This document shows, one piece after another, positions 13,625 to 20,500 of a DNA stretch of 21,319 nucleotides (positions are counted from its first letter, which is position 1; every line of letters begins with the position of its first letter). Position numbers and translations under genes: made by a program. The notes beneath the pieces are model-generated. The model was not told the origin of the DNA, did not search any database, and saw only the letters and a list, made by a program, of their open reading frames with translations. This DNA comes from a virus: positions 1 through 21,319 of IMG/VR virus record IMGVR_UViG_3300037847_003718. One strand, given 5' to 3'.

Positions 13625-13636
13625 TAATGGAAAATA

Positions 13637-14128
13637 TTATAAAATAGCTTCTTTATACTGCTCTATATACTCTTCTTCTTTGGCTTTACCGTGTGCAGAG
13701 TTGTAATACTTTTTGTAGTATGCTGCTTGACCTTCCAAATCAGAAGGTAGCTTTTTAGGCACCCGATAATACTTGAGTCTGCAGTGCATGATTCCATAAG
13801 CAATATTGGCCTCTAACATATCCCCCACTTCTTCATCTCTAATTCCTTTACTGACATATTGAATGGGAACTAAGGCAGCCGAAGCACATAGTCTTGCCCT
13901 CGACTGCCTGTACTTGAGATACGAATTAATATTATCCTGAGCAGTAGCCACTTCAACCTGCCAGAAAGATTTGGCTATACCACTGCCTATCTGCCTGATA
14001 TAACGATACCTGGATTCATATAACCCAGTACCTAGTATAAGATCTTCAGCCTCTTTAGAATACATCCCCATTGTGGTGATGACTTTCCTTATCAACGATC
14101 TATACTGTTGAACCTGCTCAGGAGACAT
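13637..14128 (-). CDS. Putative endolysin (lysozyme/transglycosylase-like)
   Basis: The 163-residue protein has the pattern GTGLYESRYRYIRQIGSG (33-50) followed by AKSFWQVEVATAQDNINSYL (52-71) and, later, YRVPKKLPSDLEGQAAYYKK and YYNSAHGKAKEEEYIEQY. This matches a phage family I remember as putative lysozyme or soluble transglycosylase-like. E38, directly before Ser, would be the catalytic glutamate, as in the ES pairs of transglycosylases. It is the last gene of the lysis/membrane cluster and is coupled to the previous ORF by TAATG. The lytic role fits the adjacent small membrane proteins. No signal peptide is seen, so a holin would be needed. Confidence 0.65.
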   Translation of the reverse strand: MSPEQVQQYRSLIRKVITTMGMYSKEAEDLILGTGLYESRYRYIRQIGSGIAKSFWQVEVATAQDNINSYLKYRQSRARLCASAALVPIQYVSKGIRDEEVGDMLEANIAYGIMHCRLKYYRVPKKLPSDLEGQAAYYKKYYNSAHGKAKEEEYIEQYKEAIL

Positions 14129-14271
14129 TACATTGATCTTTCGCTATTTTCTCTGATAATCTTTACAGGTGCGTTAGGATCCATACCATCAACACCTTTC
14201 TTTGCTCTTTTTGGAGCAGAGTTTTTAGAATTACCATAGCCACTTTTCTTCATTTTCTTTCCGTAGTGCAT
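14128..14271 (-). CDS. 47-residue basic small protein
   Basis: The frame encodes MHYGKKMKKSGYGNSKNSAP and then a Lys-rich region ending ENSERSM. It is joined to the endolysin start by TAATG, and AAGGAAAA upstream can act as SD. Very basic, Gly- and Ser-containing small proteins of this style occur near virion and lysis genes of many phages without a known role. No domain recognised. Confidence 0.6.
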   Translation of the reverse strand: MHYGKKMKKSGYGNSKNSAPKRAKKGVDGMDPNAPVKIIRENSERSM

Positions 14272-14272
14272 G

Positions 14273-14395
14273 CTATTTTCCTTTCTTTTTGCGCTTTTTC
14301 ATAATATTTCTTTCTAATGCGTAATAAAGACCTTCGCCTTTCTTCTTACCATACTTCTTTAAGATGGATTTAAACATCTTTTTATTCTTTGGCAT
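14273..14395 (-). CDS. 40-residue lysine-rich small protein
   Basis: The product starts MPKNKKMFKSILKKYGKKKG and ends NIMKKRKKKGK; about two-fifths of its residues are lysine or arginine. Its ATG overlaps the preceding stop (TAATG) and its own stop is one base from the next ATG, a compact coupled arrangement. Nucleic-acid binding or interaction with the acidic cell envelope is conceivable. No domain is recognised. Confidence 0.55.
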   Translation of the reverse strand: MPKNKKMFKSILKKYGKKKGEGLYYALERNIMKKRKKKGK

Positions 14396-14736
14396 TACTT
14401 ATGTTTCTTACTATGCTTTTTCGTATAGTCCATAAACTCTTTTTCATTTTTAAAATGTTTACTTTTACCACCACTAAGACTCAAGTGCTTTTCCCATAAA
14501 GTCATATCTTTGAATTTTTTTGGAATTTTTACTTTTCCAGACATAACTGGTTCACCAGTTTTTGGATCGTAATGATAAATAAACCCCTTACTGTCTCGCT
14601 TACCCTCAGAATTAAACCTGGCTTGAGGATAGGTACTAAAACTACCTTTCTTATAATTCTTTGGCAAAGGCTTACCAAAAACATCATAAGAACCGCCAGA
14701 CCTGTCTAATGCCTTTGTTAGATTTCCCTTCGGCAT
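14395..14736 (-). CDS. Hypothetical 113-residue basic protein
   Basis: This soluble, basic protein (MPKGNLTKALDRSGGSYDVF...) contains KGFIYHYDPKTGEPVMSGKV and a Lys/His-rich tail (KKHSKKHK). It has no membrane segment or cysteine. Start and stop are linked to both neighbours by TAATG. Its position among basic virion-like and lysis proteins suggests a packaged or virion-associated protein, but this is context only. Confidence 0.65.
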   Translation of the reverse strand: MPKGNLTKALDRSGGSYDVFGKPLPKNYKKGSFSTYPQARFNSEGKRDSKGFIYHYDPKTGEPVMSGKVKIPKKFKDMTLWEKHLSLSGGKSKHFKNEKEFMDYTKKHSKKHK

Positions 14737-14969
14737 TAGAATTTCCAGACCAGTTTACCAATAGCAACAATCACATCCATACACTCTTTTGCTATAGCTT
14801 GTTGCTCAGACTTTGATATTTTACCATCCTTCTTTGCATCATGGTACTTTTGAGCGACTTGTTTCACTTCATTTACAAGAGGTTTATACTTCACTGCTAC
14901 TAATGTCCCTGCTGCTCCTAGTATAATAACAAGCATATACGCTGCGTTACTTAATGATAACCATTCCAT
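14736..14969 (-). CDS. 77-residue single-TM protein, holin candidate
   Basis: Residues 8-26 (NAAYMLVIILGAAGTLVAV) form one strong N-terminal membrane segment, followed by a charged amphipathic helix and KDGKISKSEQQAIAKECMDV. One TM with a charged cytoplasmic helix is compatible with a class-III-like holin or an accessory membrane protein. AAAGGAAAGG upstream is a good SD. The upstream 31 bases recur near 17520-17550. Close to the endolysin, so a lysis role is plausible. Confidence 0.65.
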   Translation of the reverse strand: MEWLSLSNAAYMLVIILGAAGTLVAVKYKPLVNEVKQVAQKYHDAKKDGKISKSEQQAIAKECMDVIVAIGKLVWKF

Positions 14970-14970
14970 A

Positions 14971-15207
14971 TTATTTCCTTTCCTTTAACATCTGTTTAAT
15001 TTCTGAGATGTCTTGCATGATGACATCTAATTTATATGCTACTAGATTGCGATCAGATTTATACTCACGCTTATCTATCTTTAATTCCATTTCTTTCTTA
15101 ATGGCACTTATATCTGCTTTCATAAAACCAAAAGCAAGAGTCATGGAGGCAATTAATACAATAATTGTCATTACATTCTCTAAAGATATATTGGTGTTGA
15201 GTTTCAT
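14971..15207 (-). CDS. 78-residue TM plus coiled-coil protein
   Basis: Residues 11-29 (NVMTIIVLIASMTLAFGFM) are a membrane segment; from about 30 on, KADISAIKKEMELKIDKREY and DVIMQDISEIKQMLKER give a charged helix with heptad-like spacing. It is coupled to the upstream gene by ATGA with an AAGGA SD. It is one of several TM/coiled-coil proteins in this cluster and could be a holin or spanin component. Confidence 0.65.
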   Translation of the reverse strand: MKLNTNISLENVMTIIVLIASMTLAFGFMKADISAIKKEMELKIDKREYKSDRNLVAYKLDVIMQDISEIKQMLKERK

Positions 15208-15587
15208 GCCATCCTTACTTTCTTCGCAATAGATTTGCTGTATGAAGCATATTGCTTCCCCTTCTTACTTGCAGCTCTTTTCTTTCTATTGGTTGCTCTT
15301 TTCTGTGCATCGGTTAAACTGGTTCGTACAGACTTGGGTAAATACCTTCCTCTTTTAGACTTGGGTTTATTCTTATCGCCTTTACTAACATAATCCCAGT
15401 TTTGTTTTGTCCATTTAGATAGCTTATTAGAGGATTTCTTTGCACCTCCGTATCGTCCCCCCATATCCTTATAATACTTTACTGCAAGTTGCATGGCTCT
15501 GGCAGAGTGCTTACCACCCATCTTGGCCTTAGCTCTAGCCTTTGCTCTTGCCCACTTTTTAGGATCTAATTTCTTTGCTGTAGCCAT
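15204..15587 (-). CDS. Highly basic phage protein (DUF5872-like)
   Basis: The 127-residue product is extremely Lys/Arg/Ala-rich: KKWARAKARAKAKMGGKHSA, then QLAVKYYKDMGGRYGG, KLSKWTKQNWDYV, RGRYLPKSVRTSLTDAQKRA and KKGKQYASYSKS. I associate this sequence style (KW...AK, SA...QLA, KYYKDMGG.Y, RYLP) with a conserved phage/virus family of unknown role, probably DUF5872. A virion-packaged DNA-binding or structural protein is a reasonable guess. The ATG at 15587 (TAATG overlap) is preferred over a GTG two codons upstream. Confidence 0.7.
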   Translation of the reverse strand: MATAKKLDPKKWARAKARAKAKMGGKHSARAMQLAVKYYKDMGGRYGGAKKSSNKLSKWTKQNWDYVSKGDKNKPKSKRGRYLPKSVRTSLTDAQKRATNRKKRAASKKGKQYASYSKSIAKKVRMA

Positions 15588-15895
15588 TACCACTTTACCT
15601 TATCTGCCCAGTAAGCAGCACTCATCTTACCTTTAGCTATATTTCTTCTATGTCTCGCTTTAAAACTTTTACGCTTCATCTTCATTCTAGTCGATTCCCC
15701 TGCTTTCGGTTTCCCTGCAGTAGATGCTCCTTGCTCTCCAAAACGAATCAGTTTTACCAATAATCCTTCTTTTGCCATTACAATATGCGACTTCTTAGGA
15801 TGTCCTGGAGTTCTCTTTGGTTTGTTAAACCCTTTAAGACCTAATCTTTTCATTGTAGCTCTTGCTCTTTTAACCCTTGATTCTGAAGCTGTCAT
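15587..15895 (-). CDS. Basic phage protein with ADKVKW C-terminus (DUF6321-like)
   Basis: The 102-residue protein carries LKGFNKPKRTPGHPKKSHIV, IRFGEQG, AGKPKAGESTRMKMKRKSFK and ends KGKMSAAYWADKVKW. This block pattern is familiar from many phage genomes, especially aquatic ones, where it is annotated as an uncharacterised domain (I believe DUF6321). The FGEQG...SFKARH region is strongly conserved in that family. Function is unknown; being small, basic and next to another basic protein it might be internal to the virion. ATGA couples it to the upstream gene. Confidence 0.75.
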   Translation of the reverse strand: MTASESRVKRARATMKRLGLKGFNKPKRTPGHPKKSHIVMAKEGLLVKLIRFGEQGASTAGKPKAGESTRMKMKRKSFKARHRRNIAKGKMSAAYWADKVKW

Positions 15896-16176
15896 AATTG
15901 ATTTCTTAATCTATCTAATTCTTTTTCCAAGTATTCTAACTTACTATTCTGCCTTATATCAGCAGGTATCTCTGCATTTTGATTGGCATCTGCATCTTCT
16001 TCCATTCGGATAATATGCTCTTCATTCATTGCTACCTGATACTCTAAAAATGATATACGAGTATTTAACTGTCCGTATCCCCATACCATAGCACCAATTA
16101 AACCTACTGCTTGTATTAACATTGGTAAGCTGATGTTGAGACTACTACTATCTGATATGGGTTTAGTTTTTTCCAT
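15892..16176 (-). CDS. 94-residue TM plus coiled-coil protein, paralog of 16600
   Basis: A short polar N-terminus precedes the membrane segment at about 17-35 (LPMLIQAVGLIGAMVWGYG). A coiled-coil-like, charged region follows (NTRISFLEYQVAMNEEHI...) and ends LEYLEKELDRLRNQL. Residues 14-45 align without gaps to residues 25-56 of the product of the 16600 gene, sharing GY, TRI and LE. A type II topology with a long helical domain outside the membrane fits a spanin or holin partner. It overlaps the previous gene by 14 bases. Confidence 0.7.
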   Translation of the reverse strand: MEKTKPISDSSSLNISLPMLIQAVGLIGAMVWGYGQLNTRISFLEYQVAMNEEHIIRMEEDADANQNAEIPADIRQNSKLEYLEKELDRLRNQL

Positions 16177-16483
16177 TTAACCTACTGATGACACCTTTTA
16201 TCTCTGATACTTGATTATCCAGATCATTGATTTCTTTTGTAAGATCATCAAACTTTCTATCTAATCTTTCATCAGATTTATTCCATCTGTCAATTAATTT
16301 TATTAACATGCTTTCTGTATTTTCTAAGGTCTCACTCTGTCCCCTGTTTTCTGTTCTCAGGTCTAACAAAGAAGATGCTTGTTCATCTGCTCTTTGAGAC
16401 TGCTTAAAATATCCGTAAAAAAAAGCACCAACTACTAAAGCTAAAGCTCCGTACTCAGCGTATAAACTCACAAAATCCTGCAT
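16163..16483 (-). CDS. 106-residue TM plus coiled-coil protein, holin candidate
   Basis: Residues 8-26 (YAEYGALALVVGAFFYGYF) form a membrane segment, then a long charged helix runs to the end (QSQRADEQASSLLDLRTENR, later ESMLIKLIDRWNKSDERLDR). The plan is similar to BhlA-type holin-like proteins, and the YGYFKQSQR segment aligns with WGYGQLNTR and YGYYRIETR of the two neighbours. It may therefore belong to the same local paralog family. Its start follows the stop of the 20-residue frame by one base. Confidence 0.65.
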   Translation of the reverse strand: MQDFVSLYAEYGALALVVGAFFYGYFKQSQRADEQASSLLDLRTENRGQSETLENTESMLIKLIDRWNKSDERLDRKFDDLTKEINDLDNQVSEIKGVISRLNGKN

Positions 16484-16484
16484 A

Positions 16485-16547
16485 TCAGCTCGCTATGATT
16501 ATGATCCATATCATTAAGAACACAAGGTCTATACAACATAAATCCAT
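16485..16547 (-). CDS. Possible 20-residue membrane peptide
   Basis: In the otherwise empty 116-base gap, an ATG at 16547 opens MDLCCIDLVFLMIWIIIIAS and stops one base before the next gene's ATG. The peptide is almost entirely hydrophobic, enough to span a membrane. The SD is weak (AGG far from the ATG). Tight coupling with 16163 and extreme hydrophobicity argue for a real micro-gene; its AT-rich composition argues that hydrophobic codons arose by chance. Confidence 0.3.
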   Translation of the reverse strand: MDLCCIDLVFLMIWIIIIAS

Positions 16548-16599
16548 TATATTTTACCTATCATTTTCATAAACTTGACATAATTCTTCAAGTCTTTTA

Positions 16600-16932
16600 T
16601 TATTTTCGATTCTTTCTTTTCTTTCCCCAACTTAGAGGATTTAGATTTAATTCTTTTTGATACCATTCTAACTGCTCTTGCATTTGTGCAATTTTGACTT
16701 CATCCTCTGCTATGTGCTTAGATACAAGCTCTTCAATTTCTTCGTTAGCAAGTTGTATTCCTCGCTCAAGATCTGCAATTCTTGTTTCAATGCGATAGTA
16801 TCCATACACAAGACTAGCGACAAGTATAAGCATCTGCCCAAGCCATTTAAGGTTAATGCTAACAACAGTATTGTCACCAACGACAGTTGCCCGATATGAT
16901 CTTGCCGTCTTAGGTTTATTTGTCTCACTCAC
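16600..16932 (-). CDS. 110-residue TM plus coiled-coil protein, GTG start
   Basis: The predicted start is GTG at 16932 within the string GTGAGTGA, overlapping the upstream stop by eight bases. A basic N-terminus leads into a membrane segment at about 28-46 (LKWLGQMLILVASLVYGYY), then a long coiled-coil-like region (ETRIADLERGIQLANEEIEE) and a basic tail (GKKRKNRK). It is a paralog of the 15892 gene. Role in lysis or membrane anchoring is inferred from topology and position. Confidence 0.65.
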   Translation of the reverse strand: MSETNKPKTARSYRATVVGDNTVVSINLKWLGQMLILVASLVYGYYRIETRIADLERGIQLANEEIEELVSKHIAEDEVKIAQMQEQLEWYQKELNLNPLSWGKKRKNRK

Positions 16933-17200
16933 TTTTCTTTCTTACATCTTCCCATTCATGGTGTCTATGGCAGTAATTATCTCCAACCAAAACTCCCCCA
17001 CCAACAGTAGTTCTTACATACCAATGCTTAACACTATCCTGGTCTTGAATGATCATAAAGTTGGTACTGATCGAATCCGATGGGGATATTTCTACCCCTG
17101 CAACAGACCATCCACCATTACACGCACTAAAAATAAAAATAGCAAAAATGATCGTTACAATAAGTATCACTTTTAGTAGATCTTTTTTATCTTCACTCAA
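16925..17200 (-). CDS. Putative small lipoprotein, TTG start
   Basis: The best start is TTG at 17200 in the string TTGAGTGA, overlapping the previous stop. Residues 8-26 are strongly hydrophobic (LLKVILIVTIIFAIFIFSA) and are followed by C27, a lipobox-like FSAC, so the mature part of about 64 residues could be lipid-anchored. It contains Asp/Ser-rich then HWYVRTTVGGGVLVGDNYCH. Lipoproteins in this place can be outer-membrane spanin subunits, but the mature part is not Pro-rich as most o-spanins are. A lipoprotein of another function is equally possible. Confidence 0.55.
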   Translation of the reverse strand: MSEDKKDLLKVILIVTIIFAIFIFSACNGGWSVAGVEISPSDSISTNFMIIQDQDSVKHWYVRTTVGGGVLVGDNYCHRHHEWEDVRKKSE

Positions 17201-17522
17201 TTTCTGATGTCCACTCAGTACCAGACAAAGTAGTCATTATCTGGGCATGGGAGTATTTCGTATAAGATGAATATACACTTGGGTCATTGTCTGGGTCATT
17301 ATCACAGGCAAACTTTAATAGTGCTTTACTACTGTCACCTGTTTCACCATTGTTTAACCTAAGTGTATTAATACTGGATTGTATTGCATTATCAATTAAT
17401 GCGTTAGATCCATCTTCTTGAGTGGCAGCATCAATATCAGCTTTTGGGACCACCATATATGCACGGTTTACCCATCTTCCGCTATAATCATCTGACCACC
17501 TGCTTGTTACTTCTTCACTCAT
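17193..17522 (-). CDS. Hypothetical 109-residue protein
   Basis: This acidic soluble protein starts MSEEVTSRWSDDYSGRWVNR and continues with AYMVVPKADIDAATQEDGSN and a Ser/Asn/Asp-rich middle. It has no membrane segment or cysteine pair. AAAGGAAAATAAT upstream gives an SD. Its first 15 bases duplicate those of the mini-ORF at 17535-17564. It lies between the LamG adhesin and the membrane cluster, so a minor virion or chaperone role is possible. No family recognised. Confidence 0.65.
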   Translation of the reverse strand: MSEEVTSRWSDDYSGRWVNRAYMVVPKADIDAATQEDGSNALIDNAIQSSINTLRLNNGETGDSSKALLKFACDNDPDNDPSVYSSYTKYSHAQIMTTLSGTEWTSEIE

Positions 17523-17550
17523 ATTATTTTCCTTTTATTTAACATCTGTT
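17520..17550 (-). repeat. Intergenic module shared with 14967-14997
   Basis: The minus-strand sequence around 17520-17550 (AACAGATGTTAAA, then AAAGGAAAATAATATG) matches the one at 14967-14997 (AACAGATGTTAAAGG, then AAAGGAAATAATATG) with only a few differences. In both copies it ends at a start codon. The copy at 14967-14997 comprises the last codons of one membrane gene and the SD of the next, so the module looks copied along with its SD. Confidence 0.55.
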
Positions 17551-17564
17551 ATTTCTTCACTCAT
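17535..17564 (-). pseudogene. Mini-ORF MSEEITDVK, possible leader or gene remnant
   Basis: An ATG at 17564 with GAGGA six bases upstream opens a nine-codon frame ending TAA. Its first codons repeat those of the following gene (MSEE-T), while its end matches the end of the gene at 14971. It might be a leader peptide coupling LamG translation to the next gene, or the remains of a deleted duplicate. The good SD suggests it is translated. Confidence 0.35.
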
Positions 17565-17573
17565 AATTTTCCT

Positions 17574-20500
17574 CTAAGGTGTTGTTGTTGAACGATTAGT
17601 ATCACCTTTTGCATACCCATTTGGCTCTGCGTTTGGTGAACTTGCTAAATCTGCCGCCTCAGTATTGGTAGCAGTTCCATGATTTGAATTTCCACTTCTA
17701 TCGTAGATAGTACCATCACCGACATCAGATAATCCTGTTGAGGCATCTAAAGCACCCATCGCCCAATAGCCTAGTAAATTATCTGCGTAGCTATCTAAGA
17801 GATTACCATGTCTGCCAAGAGTATAAATTGCACTAACTTCTGTTGCTGAGAGTGCTTTATTCCAGATAGCTGTTTGACCAATAGAACCATCAAAAGCGTA
17901 AGCACTTCTATCCCAAAATGTACCAATAGCTACTTTGTTATTTGTTCCAAAATCCATATCTGATGCACTTGGAAAAGTACCTGCTGTTGCTCCTACTGAA
18001 GAATTATCAAGATACATTAATGATTCTGATTCACTACCACCTTTATAGACAATAATTAAATGATGCCAATCTGATGTATCTGTAAATGAAACAGACCTTG
18101 ACCAATTTCCATTGTTTAAATTAAAAAACAATTTTGATAGATACCCAACTGAAATATATAATTTGCCACTACCTGTTCCTGCACCCATATCAAATAACCC
18201 ATCATCATTAGCACCTGCATTTTTAAACCATATAGATATACTTAAATCACCTGCGTAATTATCACCAAGAAAAGTTCCAATTCCTGTTCCACAATCTATA
18301 TATTCATTTGTAGCATCATTATCAAAAAAGTTATACGCAGAGTTTACCCCTGTGAGATAGGATTGATCTGGCAGAACTGAGGAATAGACTAAATCATCTG
18401 CGGCTTGGTTGGTCATTGTGCCAACATTACCGAGAATTTGTTTAATAGATAAATTATCTATATACATAACACTATCTGCTGTGAACCATTGTATATTTAT
18501 TGGTTGTGCTGAAGTGCCATCATATACAAATACTCCACTTAAATTAACCCAAGCGTCTTTTGTGCTTGTTGATTCTAAAGTAGATGCACTCCCTGAATGA
18601 TTTATAACTCGCAAATCTATATTTCCAGATGAACCTCCAGAAGTAGGTGTGTAAACATCTACAGAAACAGATAATATTTTTCCCACTAATGAAGAATCAT
18701 TTGGTATTATTTTAGCGTTGTGGTCATTCTGATCACCACCTGTAAATTTATATGAGTGTGAACCCCCATTACTAAAATCTGTACTTCTTGCTCCACTACC
18801 ATTATAATAAGTAAATGCAACACTATTCATTGTTGGACTAGATGATGAACTTTCTAAATCACCATTTGTAATTAAATCTAATCCAAGAACAGGTTCATTT
18901 ACATCTATGATGGCAGGGTAAGTGTCTGATACTTCTGATTGGAGGACTTTTTTAAGAGCTAGGTCGCTAAATATCATTGTTCCTATATCAACATTAAGCC
19001 TCTTAGATGGATATAATTCAAATTTAGTACCACTTCTTGCTATTATATTTACAGTAAAATACTCCCAAGTATCATAAGAACTAACTCCCATTTGAACTGT
19101 GTCTGAGCTTACATCTGGATATGTTGAATGTGTTGTTTCAGTACCGATTGCGAAATGCCAATTTTTATCAGTTGCACTATTTCCATTATAGGATGAATAT
19201 TTATATACATATCCAGAAAATTGATAAGGAACATTATTTTCTATGCCCAGACCAACTATATCCATCCTGCCCCTATCTGATGTATTTGTCTCTTCTGCTC
19301 TAACACCAGACCTTCCATCAACTGTAACTTCATCTCTTATTGTTTGATTACCTGAATAAGTTGATACAGAATTAGGATTAGTAATTAATGAGCCACCCAA
19401 CTCTTCTGAGCTACTCTCAAATGCACCCATATCCCAACCTGCAACCATTTGCTGTACTATGTCATTAGATGCACCATTTGTAATCGTACCATCGTTTGAG
19501 TTAGAACTTGAATCTGCTATAGTAGGATATGCTTTACTTGTATCATCGCCCATTCTCCAATATCCAACAAGTCCACTAAGCGAAGATTCATCATAAGTAA
19601 TACCTTTTTGGTAGATAGCGTAAACTTCTTCTGCTGATTTGGCTACATTGTAAAGAGATACACTTGATACACTTATTTGTGGGTATAGACTACCACCCCT
19701 ACCAATATATAAATCATCTGAATTATCTACATCTAAGCTATTTACTCCTGTTGTACTACCCTCTAAAACACCATCTGTATATAAATATAAATTATCTCCA
19801 CTTCGCACCATTGTTGTGAAATGCCAATTATTATCACTTACTGATTTTGTACCTGCTGATACTGCTACATTAGAACTACCACCTGCAATACGACATCTCA
19901 TTTGGTCATTACCATTTTCCATGTATATTGTCCAACCTGCTGTATTATCTGAAAATGTTGTTTTTTTATTTATAAATGGTTGGTCGTGTTGAGCATCGCT
20001 TTTATGCCATAAGGCTACTGTGAAATCACCTGTACCAAAATCTAAAGCACTATTATCTGAAACTACAATATGGTCATTTGTACCATCAAAATCTACCACA
20101 GAAAAGCGATTATCACGCATTGGGGTAAACCTTGATTTTGCAAACTGCTTTATGGTTTGAGCATCGAGTTCAGTTTGATACACAGAGGCAGAGTATATAT
20201 TGCCTTCAAAATACTCTCCATAATGCGACCTCCCAATAAAACCTGTGCCACCACTCCATGAGGCTAAAGTATTACTAAATGTTCCAGAGCCATCAAGTTT
20301 ACCATCTAAATATATCTTATATGCTTTTGTAGATGGATTAACTACTACTGCACCATGATAAATTTGATTTTCTACTAATGTTGTACTTCCTTGAGGATTT
20401 TCTCCATTTATACTAGCTACTAAAGTCCAATCCGAGCCTCCATCTGTGCCATTAAAAATTATCATAGCTCTTCTTTCGTAAGCTGTTTGGTCACCCCATA

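Noticed and set aside
18409-18600. Plus-strand open frame opposite the LamG gene
   Set aside because: No SD, no family resemblance, and it lies fully antisense to a long, strongly coding gene; other antisense frames in this window were left out for the same reason.
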